12,967 nt of DNA from Parcubacteria group bacterium (GTDB lineage Bacteria; Patescibacteriota; Minisyncoccia; UBA6257; JACRHY01): assembly GCA_016215765.1 (NCBI GenBank), contig JACRHY010000027.1, positions 1 to 12,967 on the forward strand. The letters run 5' to 3'. Every line of letters begins with the position of its first letter. Positions within the stretch are counted from its first letter, which is position 1. This document shows positions 7,032 through 12,967 of the stretch, piece after piece. The notes under the pieces are model-generated. The model saw only the letters and a program-made list of their open reading frames with translations. It searched no databases and had not been told where the DNA came from. Made by a program: the position numbers and the translations under genes.

Positions 7032-7108
7032 CATTCTGAAAATTGGCGGTGTGTATTGGACGAAGTTCGAATGTATTTCGGGCAAAATCCGCAGAATTTT
7101 GACGAATG
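7032..7108. repeat. Long imperfect hairpin
   Basis: Three blocks pair in order: CATTC (7032-7036) with GAATG (7104-7108), AAAATT (7039-7044) with AATTTT (7095-7100), and GCGG (7046-7049) with CCGC (7089-7092). Small internal loops separate them and a loop of about 39 nt caps them. It may be an RNA structure or a decayed repeat arm. Confidence 0.4.
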
Positions 7109-7123
7109 ACACTTGCGCCTCGG

Positions 7124-7146
7124 CCGCGCGCGCCTTGCTCGCGCGG
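7124..7146. repeat. GC-rich hairpin
   Basis: CCGCGCG (7124-7130) and CGCGCGG (7140-7146) pair perfectly around a 9-nt loop, directly before the left arm of the larger inverted repeat. Confidence 0.45.
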
Positions 7147-7298
7147 GGCAAAACCCAAAAATTTCCTATCATTTTTATTTGCGGCTCCCCCCACACCCAG
7201 TATGAGAGAAAGTTCTCTACTGGGGTTTTTGTTTTCTTGGTAGAGTGTAGAGAAGCGAAGCGGAACATTTGAAAGGAAGGAAATTTTTGGGTTTTGCC
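7147..7298. repeat. 152-bp segment bounded by a perfect 21-bp inverted repeat
   Basis: The left arm at 7147-7167 (beginning GGCAAAACCCAAAAATTTCC) is the exact reverse complement of 7278-7298 (ending AAATTTTTGGGTTTTGCC). The matching stops sharply on both sides. The interior contains an intrinsic terminator. Size and structure recall a miniature inverted-repeat element or a long-stem RNA. No target-site duplication is evident at the edges and no transposase is nearby. Confidence 0.7.
7196..7236 (+). terminator. Intrinsic terminator on the plus strand with no obvious gene upstream
   Basis: CCCAGTA-GAGA (7196-7207, with one bulged T at 7203) pairs with TCTC-TACTGGG (7214-7224) around a 6-nt loop, followed by GTTTTTGTTTTC. 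This is a textbook intrinsic terminator reading rightward. All genes to its left run leftward, so it either ends an unseen short RNA or insulates the cassette from antisense transcription. Confidence 0.7.
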
Positions 7299-7340
7299 GC
7301 CGCCGCTTCACTATAAACATACTTGTAATATATCACATTA

Positions 7341-7370
7341 TTGTCATAGGACACAATATTTGGCTATAAT
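7341..7370 (+). promoter_or_regulatory. Promoter of the restriction-modification cassette, leaderless layout
   Basis: TTGTCA (7341-7346), an 18-nt spacer and a perfect TATAAT (7365-7370) form a strong sigma-70 type promoter. The next 6 nt (ACCTCT) are followed by GTG at 7377 and ATG at 7383, so the start codon coincides with the expected transcription start. This is the best promoter in the window. Confidence 0.8.
7342..7353. promoter_or_regulatory. Candidate operator on the -35 box
   Basis: TGTC-ATAG-GACA has perfect 4-bp arms and overlaps the -35 hexamer of the cassette promoter. The first gene encodes an XRE regulator, so this is a natural candidate for autoregulation as in controller proteins. 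The arms are short and the assignment is inference. Confidence 0.4.
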
Positions 7371-7376
7371 ACCTCT

Positions 7377-7589
7377 GTGAATATGAAAACCCCAACATCC
7401 AAACTTGGCAAAAACATCAAGCGCATACGCGAGCAAAAGAATATGACGCAAGGCGATATTTGCCGCGCGGTCGGGCTTGATCGTGCTCAAATGAGCAATA
7501 TTGAGGCAGGCAAAGGCAATCCCACGCTTGCCACCATTGAAAAAATAGCCCAAGCGTTGTGCGTAACGAGCGATGAGCTTTTGAAATAA
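7377..7589 (+). CDS. XRE-family regulator, controller (C) protein-like
   Basis: This 70-residue protein is essentially one helix-turn-helix domain of the lambda-repressor/XRE type: LGKNIKRIREQKNMTQGDIC (helices 1 and 2), RAVGLDRAQMSNIEAGKGNP (turn, recognition helix and the conserved NIEAGKGNPTL segment), then TIEKIAQALCVTSDELL. Its size and lack of any further domain fit the controller proteins that time expression of restriction-modification genes, and it lies directly before mod. It should bind DNA as a dimer, plausibly at the small palindrome on its own -35 box. The GTG at 7377 falls on the predicted transcription start and the ATG at 7383 just inside, so either start is possible; both imply a leaderless message. 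The stop is followed by CT and the mod ATG. Confidence 0.88.
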   Translation: MNMKTPTSKLGKNIKRIREQKNMTQGDICRAVGLDRAQMSNIEAGKGNPTLATIEKIAQALCVTSDELLK

Positions 7590-7591
7590 CT

Positions 7592-9283
7592 ATGACTGAC
7601 AATAATTTACAAAAGAAAGTGGCAGAGCTGGAAGCTCAAGTCAGGAAACTCAAGAAAAACAATCTTGGGCTGGTTTTTGAGGACAAACTAGAAGATGTTG
7701 TTGAGCAATCAAAAACCCAAGTACCTGTTCTGAAAGAAGTCGTCAAAAATCGTCTTGATTTGAGCGAAGCGTACCCGAACAACTTGATGATTGAGGGCGA
7801 CAACTACCTTGCGCTTTCGGTTCTTAACTACACGCACAAAAAGAACATTGACCTCATCTACATTGATCCGCCGTACAACACCGGCGCAAAAAACTGGAAA
7901 TACAACAATGACTATGTAGATAAGGACGACGAATACCGCCACAGCAAGTGGCTCTCGTTTATGCGCCACCGCCTCAATCTGGCAAAAAACTTGCTGAAAG
8001 ATGACGGTGTGCTAATTTGCGCGATTGATGATAATGAACAGGCGCACTTGGGGGTTTTGATTGAGCAATTATTTCCAGCACACGAGCAACATACGATTAC
8101 GATTGTTCACAATCCTCGTGGCGTGCAGGGAACAAACTTTTCTTATACTCACGAATACGCAGTTTTTGTTATACCAAAAAATCTAAAAACAATCGGCGAC
8201 AGGGTTATTGACGGGGATGATGTTAGCTGGAGAGGATTGCGAGACAACGGTGGCGAGTCGTTACGAACTGACGCTAGAAATTGTTTTTATCCAATAATAA
8301 TCAAAGACGGAGAAGTTATTGGATTTGGCAATGTTGTGCCGAACGACATTCACCCAAATAGAGAAGAAAACAAAAAAGACGGAACTTACATTTATCCGAT
8401 AGATAATGAGGGCGTTGAGAGGAAATGGCGTTACGCTCGCCAAAGTGTGGAAAAAATAAAACATCTCTTGCGTGTGGCGGACGGTAGAGGTGGCAAAGAA
8501 ATTCAAATCGGTAAGGATTTTGGAAAGTATCGGACGGTTTGGGTTGATAAAAAATACGACGCCAATGAGTATGGTGCAAAACTATTGCGTGAGATTGTCC
8601 CTAGCTCCGATTTTGATTATCCAAAATCACTCCATACAGTTTACGATTGTTTGTTTGCTGTTGTTGGCGAACGTCCGCACACAAATGTTTTGGATTTTTT
8701 CGCTGGTTCTGGCACAACCGGACACGCCATTTTAGAAATGAACAAAATTGACGGCGGCAATCGTAAGTTTATCATCTGCACCAATAACGAAAACAACAAC
8801 GGCGGAAACGGCGGAATTGCCGAATCAGTTTGCTACCCGCGCATCAAAGCCGTCATCAATGGCTACAAGAACAAAAAAGGCGAAAAAGTCGCTGGACTGC
8901 CGAGCAATCTTTTCTACTATCAAACTGATCTTGTGGACATTGAGCAAATCCACAAAGTGCCAGATAATGCAAAAATCCGTATTACTTATGAAGCGGGCGA
9001 AATGATTGCCGTCCGTGAAGACACGCTCAACGAAGTGGAAAAAAATGAGTGGTGGCAGATTTTTGAGGGAAAAGGAAAACTCGTGGCGATTTATTTCAAG
9101 GAAGATAAGGTAAAACTCGCCGAGCTTATAGCAAAATTGGGAAAGAAAAATCTGCCGACGGCTTTGTATATTTTCAGTTGGGGCAAGAACGAATACAAAG
9201 GCGAGTATTCAAGCACGAATATCAGGGTCGAAGATATTCCGGAGCCGATCATCGAAGTTTACAAAGAACTAAACCGGATATAA
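7592..9283 (+). CDS. mod: Type III restriction-modification DNA methyltransferase (Mod subunit)
   Basis: This 563-residue protein is a beta-class N6-adenine methyltransferase. The catalytic motif IV, DPPYNTG, is at residues 92-98, and the AdoMet-binding motif I, FFAGSGTTGHA, near residues 369-379. This is the beta-class order, with the target-recognition region between them (about 150-340). The N-terminus (LQKKVAELEAQVRKLKKN) looks like a coiled coil, and SKWLSFMRHRLNLAKNLLKDDGVLICAIDDNEQ is typical of Type III Mods. The protein should recognise the target sequence, methylate one adenine on one strand, and form the complex with Res. A Gly/Asn-rich insert (NENNNGGNGG) sits after motif I. No simple-sequence tract that could give phase variation is visible. 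The ATG follows the regulator's stop by 2 nt with no Shine-Dalgarno, suggesting reinitiation. The recognition site cannot be read from sequence. Confidence 0.95.
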   Translation: MTDNNLQKKVAELEAQVRKLKKNNLGLVFEDKLEDVVEQSKTQVPVLKEVVKNRLDLSEAYPNNLMIEGDNYLALSVLNYTHKKNIDLIYIDPPYNTGAKNWKYNNDYVDKDDEYRHSKWLSFMRHRLNLAKNLLKDDGVLICAIDDNEQAHLGVLIEQLFPAHEQHTITIVHNPRGVQGTNFSYTHEYAVFVIPKNLKTIGDRVIDGDDVSWRGLRDNGGESLRTDARNCFYPIIIKDGEVIGFGNVVPNDIHPNREENKKDGTYIYPIDNEGVERKWRYARQSVEKIKHLLRVADGRGGKEIQIGKDFGKYRTVWVDKKYDANEYGAKLLREIVPSSDFDYPKSLHTVYDCLFAVVGERPHTNVLDFFAGSGTTGHAILEMNKIDGGNRKFIICTNNENNNGGNGGIAESVCYPRIKAVINGYKNKKGEKVAGLPSNLFYYQTDLVDIEQIHKVPDNAKIRITYEAGEMIAVREDTLNEVEKNEWWQIFEGKGKLVAIYFKEDKVKLAELIAKLGKKNLPTALYIFSWGKNEYKGEYSSTNIRVEDIPEPIIEVYKELNRI

Positions 9284-9285
9284 CT

Positions 9286-11577
9286 ATGTTTGCGCTAAAA
9301 CCATTCCAAGAAACGACAATATCACAGCTCAAAGATGAATTTTTGAGCTTGTGGAAATTGCCAAATCAAAATATCCCGCTCGTTCTCAAGTCGCCGACCG
9401 GAAGCGGTAAGACGATAATGTTGGCGCAATTTTTGCGCGACATCGTGAGCGATCCGCGTTTTGCGGGCAACGATGTTGCGTTTGTATGGTTCTCATTCAG
9501 CGAAGATTCTTACGAGCAGAGCAAGAAAAAACTTTTTGACTACTATGGCGGAGCAAGCGAACTTGATTTGATTGATCTCAATGATCTGTCGCGCGAGAAG
9601 CTACGTCAAAACGATGTCTTTTTTATAAACTGGCAGAAAATCAAAGGCAAAAGTAAAGACAGCCGAAAATTGCGCCGTGAAAACGAGCAAGGACTGACTT
9701 TTGATAACTTCATAAACGAAACGCACGAAGCGGGGCGCAAAATTGTCGTGATTATTGACGAGGAACATATCGGAAGCGACACAGACCTTGCACTGGAAGT
9801 TGTTGAGGGTCTTATCAAACCCAAAATTACGCTCCGCGTGTCGGCAACGCCGAAATACATCCCTACTCGCGCCGACACCGCCGGATATGTTGAAGTCAAA
9901 CGAAACGATGTTGTTGAGGCGGGACTGATTAAAGAAAAAATCGTATTTCAAACAGAGGAAGATTTGAAGCAAAAAGCGGTCAAGAAACTCGACCAAGACG
10001 AAATGCTTTTGGAATTGGCTTTTGCCAAACGGCTGGAGCTGATTGCGTTGTACAAAAAGCTCGGTATTGAAGTCAATCCGCTCGTTTTGATTCAGCTCCC
10101 GAATGACGACCAAGCGACAAAGGAAACCGGCGATACAACCAAACAAACGATTGTATTGGAGTATCTAAAACGCAAGGGCATAAAGAGCGACGAGATTGCT
10201 GTCTGGCTATCCAAAGAAAAAGAAAATCTTGAAGACTTGGAGAAAAGCAATTCGCAAGTGTCGTTCCTCCTATTCAAGCAAGCCGTCGCGACTGGCTGGG
10301 ATTGTCCGCGCGCGGGCGTTTTAGTGATGTTCCGCGAAATAAAGAATCCGACTTTTGCAATTCAAACTGTCGGGCGTATTTTGCGTATGCCGTTTGGATC
10401 ATACTTTGCCTATCCCGAACTCAATCTTGGCTATCTCTACACTAACTACAAACGAAATGAGGTTTTGGCGGAATATGCGAGGTCCAAAACCGAAAATCGT
10501 CCGGCGATCAATGGCAGTTATCGCAAAAAGAATGTTGAGCCGTTAAAGCTGGAATCTGTCTTTATGACACGCGCCGATTACAACGACCTCGGCGATTCAT
10601 TCCAGTTTGCCTTCAAACAAGTGGCGGACAAAAAACTTGATACCAAGAATCTCAATCTAAAGCCGAAAGTAACAAACGGCTTGATTGTCGGCGTGGAAAT
10701 TGATGATTACGACAATTTCACCAAAGAGCTGTTTGAGGAGGGAGGAAGTTATGACGAGGAAATGTCTCGCCACGACCTTGAACGGCTGTATAACTTGCTG
10801 TGCTTCAAAATTGTCGCCAAGCAAACCGACGAAAACCGCAAATTCGCGCCGGAGCGTTCATGGGGCAAGCTCAAGACCGCGCTGAACATTTATCTTATGG
10901 AGAAACTCAAAATTTCCCGCGCTGACGCTTACAAAATTATTGTGAACGACTTGGTAAGCGAGGCGGGTGCGCTTGCGCCTGTCATTGGCGACGCGCTTTT
11001 GGCATATCGTCCACTCCGCGAGCAGGAAGTAAACAAAAAGGCGGCACGCGCAAAGCGCGTGGAGCATATTGAAATACCGCGCGAGGCGTTATTCTTCACC
11101 GACCAATATGAGGAGCTGAATGTTAAGAAGTCCGCAATGGAGCCGTTTTGGTTTAAGAAAATCCCAGCCGGACTATTCGGAGGTACAAACAATGAGAGAA
11201 AATTTATTGATTTCCTCGAATCTCCCAAGAATAAAAACATCATTTGGTGGCACAAAAACGGCGACACCGGAAGCGAATATTTTTCAATTTCCTTTTACAA
11301 TCCCGATGAGAACAAGGAAAAACTTTTTTATCCCGACTGGATCGTAAAGATAAAAAACGGCGTTTTGATTGTTGATACAAAAGCAGGAATTACTGCCGAA
11401 AGCAACGACACGAAATACAAAGCAGAAGCTCTGCAAGCGTGGCTCAAGGGTAAGAAAGGGTTTGACGGCGGTATTGCCGTCCAAGACGGGCCGAACGGTT
11501 GGAAAATCAACCGCAACGCCAAGTATTCGCACGATTCATCTCTCAAGGGTTGGGATGTCCTTGATTTAAACAAATGA
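9286..11577 (+). CDS. res: Type III restriction endonuclease helicase subunit (Res)
   Basis: From the ATG at 9286 the protein has 763 residues. An SF2 helicase core comes first: Walker A SPTGSGKT (36-43), the DEEH box (158-161), SAT (186-188), and motif VI QTVGRILRMP (360-369), with VATGWDCPRAGVLV before it. The C-terminal part carries a PD-(D/E)xK nuclease, YPDWIVK (Asp684) and VDTKAG (Asp697, Lys699), at the place expected for Type III Res. Both helicase and nuclease motifs look intact. With Mod it should use ATP to find a second unmethylated site and cut. The open frame extends upstream to 9178, but that stretch overlaps mod; the ATG at 9286 lies 2 nt after the mod stop, with the same TAACTATG junction as between the regulator and mod. 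The length is somewhat shorter than the classic Res of about 970 residues. Confidence 0.95.
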   Translation: MFALKPFQETTISQLKDEFLSLWKLPNQNIPLVLKSPTGSGKTIMLAQFLRDIVSDPRFAGNDVAFVWFSFSEDSYEQSKKKLFDYYGGASELDLIDLNDLSREKLRQNDVFFINWQKIKGKSKDSRKLRRENEQGLTFDNFINETHEAGRKIVVIIDEEHIGSDTDLALEVVEGLIKPKITLRVSATPKYIPTRADTAGYVEVKRNDVVEAGLIKEKIVFQTEEDLKQKAVKKLDQDEMLLELAFAKRLELIALYKKLGIEVNPLVLIQLPNDDQATKETGDTTKQTIVLEYLKRKGIKSDEIAVWLSKEKENLEDLEKSNSQVSFLLFKQAVATGWDCPRAGVLVMFREIKNPTFAIQTVGRILRMPFGSYFAYPELNLGYLYTNYKRNEVLAEYARSKTENRPAINGSYRKKNVEPLKLESVFMTRADYNDLGDSFQFAFKQVADKKLDTKNLNLKPKVTNGLIVGVEIDDYDNFTKELFEEGGSYDEEMSRHDLERLYNLLCFKIVAKQTDENRKFAPERSWGKLKTALNIYLMEKLKISRADAYKIIVNDLVSEAGALAPVIGDALLAYRPLREQEVNKKAARAKRVEHIEIPREALFFTDQYEELNVKKSAMEPFWFKKIPAGLFGGTNNERKFIDFLESPKNKNIIWWHKNGDTGSEYFSISFYNPDENKEKLFYPDWIVKIKNGVLIVDTKAGITAESNDTKYKAEALQAWLKGKKGFDGGIAVQDGPNGWKINRNAKYSHDSSLKGWDVLDLNK

Positions 11578-12497
11578 TTTTATATTCAAAGTATAGGCAT
11601 ATAAGGCGACGCATTACGCTTTTCTTTAATCGTATTCGCGCAAGATACCAAATTAGAAAAGACGGCAAATTGTTTCGTATTGTCATACCGAATCATCACC
11701 GCAATAAGGTAAGATTTTTGAAGTATATTTTTACTGTCGTAGGTTTACTGTCGGCCTTTATTGTGTTTGGCTCGGTATGGATAGCTTTTCTGTTTGGATT
11801 CGTTATATGCCTAGTTACTTTGCTTATCGAGAGAACTGTTTTCATGCACCCAATGGTGTTTATTCATGCGCTACCTAATTTTGAAATTGATAATAATAAA
11901 TGGCTTGGTGTAGGTTTCGGTTACGCGTCTCCGCCAAATAGGGAGTACGACACCCCTTTGGTTTCTATGATGATCACTGACATTGATTATGCCAAAAAGA
12001 CCGCGAGTCTTTTTCTGCAATGGTCGGGCAATTCTTACAAAGATGAAGATAAAAACGTGCAGATTAGAATTGTGGTAACAAAGCCAGACGAATACATATT
12101 CCTTTGTTACCCAAACCCGAAAAGACCGATAGCAAGCGGATTCTTCGATAAAGCAAAACAAGAACTTCGGCAAACCTCTCTAGAAGATGAGATCGCTGAA
12201 GAACACGTTACTTTCGTTCTTGGCAAAAGGTGTGCGGTGGGACCGACATCGTATTTTCCAGAGTTTCGGCAACGTTATCGGAACGGGGTACCCGTTGCTT
12301 TTGAATTTATATTACCACCATTTGAAAACCCGCAAGCCACGCGTGAAATTCCTACTTTTGTGTTCTTTGATTTTGAAATCAAAGATAAATCTGAATTAAC
12401 ACGCAAAGATTTTGCTTATGGAGCAATATATTCATTTGAACATGGTGGAGAATGGCAGGGTCCAGAACATCTTGATCCTGATAGAAAAAAGAAATAA
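11574..12497 (+). CDS. Membrane-anchored protein of unknown function, coupled to res
   Basis: This 307-residue protein is not one I recognise. Residues 1-50 are strongly basic (RHIRRRITLFFNRIRARYQIRKD). Residues 50-86 are a long hydrophobic segment (YIFTVVGLLSAFIVFGSVWI and onward to CLVTLLIE), long enough for a two-helix hairpin. The remaining 220 residues are soluble and look like an alternating beta/alpha domain with aromatic-rich strands (KWLGVGFGYASPP, ASLFLQWSG, VAFEFILPPFENP, EIPTFVFFDFEI) and end in a charged tail (DPDRKKK). No catalytic motif stands out. Its ATG overlaps the res TGA (ATGA), so it is translationally coupled to res and very likely belongs to the same operon, which is closed by the hairpin at 12504-12545. 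It is more AT-rich than the genes left of 7000. It may be a membrane effector, an anchor for the complex, or an unrelated passenger. Confidence 0.85.
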   Translation: MILYSKYRHIRRRITLFFNRIRARYQIRKDGKLFRIVIPNHHRNKVRFLKYIFTVVGLLSAFIVFGSVWIAFLFGFVICLVTLLIERTVFMHPMVFIHALPNFEIDNNKWLGVGFGYASPPNREYDTPLVSMMITDIDYAKKTASLFLQWSGNSYKDEDKNVQIRIVVTKPDEYIFLCYPNPKRPIASGFFDKAKQELRQTSLEDEIAEEHVTFVLGKRCAVGPTSYFPEFRQRYRNGVPVAFEFILPPFENPQATREIPTFVFFDFEIKDKSELTRKDFAYGAIYSFEHGGEWQGPEHLDPDRKKK

Positions 12498-12503
12498 GGG
12501 AGC

Positions 12504-12545
12504 TAAATTTTGCGTTTTACAATTTCTCCCAAAACGCAAAATTTA
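12504..12545 (+). terminator. Perfect 15-bp hairpin closing the restriction-modification cassette
   Basis: TAAATTTTGCGTTTT (12504-12518) and AAAACGCAAAATTTA (12531-12545) are perfect inverted repeats around a 12-nt loop, starting 7 nt after the stop of the membrane-protein gene. The following ATTTG is a poor U-tract, so termination efficiency is uncertain. The bases just after the stop codon, GGGAG (12498-12502), can pair with CTCCC in the loop (12526-12530), giving an alternative fold. Confidence 0.65.
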
Positions 12546-12778
12546 ATTTGTGCGCGCACTGGGTGGGTGGGGCAAGCACAAAGAGCCACCGCGGACACCG
12601 CCGAAGCCACAGAGCGAGCACGAAGCAACACCGAGCAGGCATCGTGAGCGAAGCGAGCGGCCAGTGCGAGGTGCTTGCGAAGTGTGAGCGGACTACCGAA
12701 CTACCACAAAACGCGGAGACGGGAGCGCCTCGGGCCGACGCAAACGACGGAGAAAAGGCGGGCGTAAAACCGGCAAAA
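12546..12778. other. GC-rich, repetitive region after the cassette
   Basis: No confident gene is seen. Base composition changes abruptly from the AT-rich cassette to GC-rich. Short words recur: CGAAGC and GAGCG variants such as GAGCGAAGCGAGCGG, and GCGAAG/GTGAGCGG. There is a 10-bp palindrome GTGCGCGCAC (12550-12559), and an inverted pair GCAAGCAC (12572-12579) / GTGCTTGC (12671-12678). The frame that leads into the next gene has no stop from about 12485 onward, so part of this region might be translated from a GTG. Confidence 0.5.
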
Positions 12779-12967
12779 ATGCTAAACTACACCTATAGCC
12801 TTTTTGGAGGAGTGAAACGGCGGCAACAAAACAAGATTATCAAAATCGTTGAGAGTGGAAATCTTGACATTCTCAATCAACCCCTTGCCGCAGTTTCTTC
12901 AGGCAAGCGCGATTCTTTTTTCGAGAAGGTGCGTGAAGTAAAAATATGCTATTTTAAACACTATGAA
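12779..12967 (+). CDS. Unrecognised protein, N-terminal part only
   Basis: From the ATG at 12779 the frame is open to the window edge (63 residues). It starts MLNYTYSLFGGVKRRQQNK and continues with IIKIVESGNLDILNQPLAAV, a normal-looking mix of residues, and ends with an FFEKVREVKICYFKHYE segment. This part reads as real protein, unlike the repetitive stretch before it. I do not recognise a family. The start is uncertain: the frame is open further left, and a GTG at 12812 sits right behind GGAGGA, too close for a normal Shine-Dalgarno. Being separated from the cassette by a hairpin and a GC-rich gap, it may be a different transcript. Confidence 0.55.
   Translation, partial: MLNYTYSLFGGVKRRQQNKIIKIVESGNLDILNQPLAAVSSGKRDSFFEKVREVKICYFKHYE

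Larger units (their letters stand above)
7001..7376. other. Structured gene-free region between the NTPase and the restriction-modification cassette
   Basis: No convincing protein gene lies here. Frames of 73-100 codons exist on both strands, but they overlap one another and follow the inverted repeats, so I take them as chance. In order the region holds an imperfect hairpin (7032-7108), a GC-rich hairpin (7124-7146), a 152-bp inverted-repeat segment with a terminator inside (7147-7298), and the cassette promoter (7341-7370). Confidence 0.6.

Noticed and set aside
7147..7298. Insertion sequence
   Set aside because: There is no transposase frame and no target-site duplication at the edges, so only an inverted-repeat element is claimed.
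7011..7320. Overlapping frames of 73-100 codons on both strands in the structured gap
   Set aside because: They overlap each other, run through the perfect inverted repeat and terminator, lack a start signal, and have no protein-like pattern.
8785..8815. GGC/AAC-rich tract in mod as a possible phase-variation repeat
   Set aside because: It is not a uniform tandem repeat; it encodes a Gly/Asn-rich loop and is too irregular for slippage.
9178..9285. Upstream extension of the Res frame
   Set aside because: It lies entirely inside mod and its residues do not look like a Res N-terminus. The ATG at 9286 gives the usual start and the same junction as the preceding gene pair.
12546..12778. CRISPR-like or integron attachment repeats
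   Set aside because: The recurring words are short and irregularly spaced, with no constant repeat-spacer pattern and no associated integrase or cas gene.

Overview
The window reads as bacterial chromosome, most likely from a Candidate Phyla Radiation / Patescibacteria (Parcubacteria-like) genome. This is an inference. It rests on a transketolase split into two genes, a DUF5679-type mini zinc-ribbon protein, a small membrane protein resembling DUF5671, very tight or overlapping gene junctions, few Shine-Dalgarno sites, and several genes whose -10 box lies so close to the start codon that the mRNA should be leaderless. No rRNA, tRNA, CRISPR array, transposase or integrase was seen.

Left part (1-7000): every gene is on the minus strand. 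Read in the direction of transcription they are: a P-loop NTPase (AAA_28-like) whose stop codon lies inside its own terminator hairpin; a 56-residue zinc ribbon with its own promoter, palindrome and terminator; a calcium-efflux pair (P2A-type ATPase, then a Na+/Ca2+ exchanger-family antiporter, 4 nt apart); and a four-gene unit of transketolase N-half, small two-helix membrane protein, transketolase C-half and a secreted protein cut by the window edge. In that last unit the first three genes overlap by 8 bp each.

Middle (7001-7376): about 375 bp without a convincing gene but full of secondary structure. It holds two imperfect or GC-rich hairpins, then a 152-bp segment bounded by a perfect 21-bp inverted repeat that encloses a good intrinsic terminator, then a strong promoter with a small palindrome on its -35 box.

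Right part (7377-12497): a plus-strand cassette, visibly more AT-rich than its neighbours. It encodes a controller-like XRE regulator (apparently leaderless), a Type III DNA methyltransferase (Mod), a Type III restriction helicase-nuclease (Res), and a 307-residue membrane-anchored protein of unknown function whose start overlaps the res stop by 4 bp. The first two junctions have the identical layout, stop-CT-ATG. A perfect 15-bp hairpin closes the cassette. The membrane protein is the best candidate here for an undescribed part of a defence system.

Extreme right (12546-12967): a GC-rich, repetitive, purine-rich stretch leads into an unrecognised open reading frame that runs off the window.
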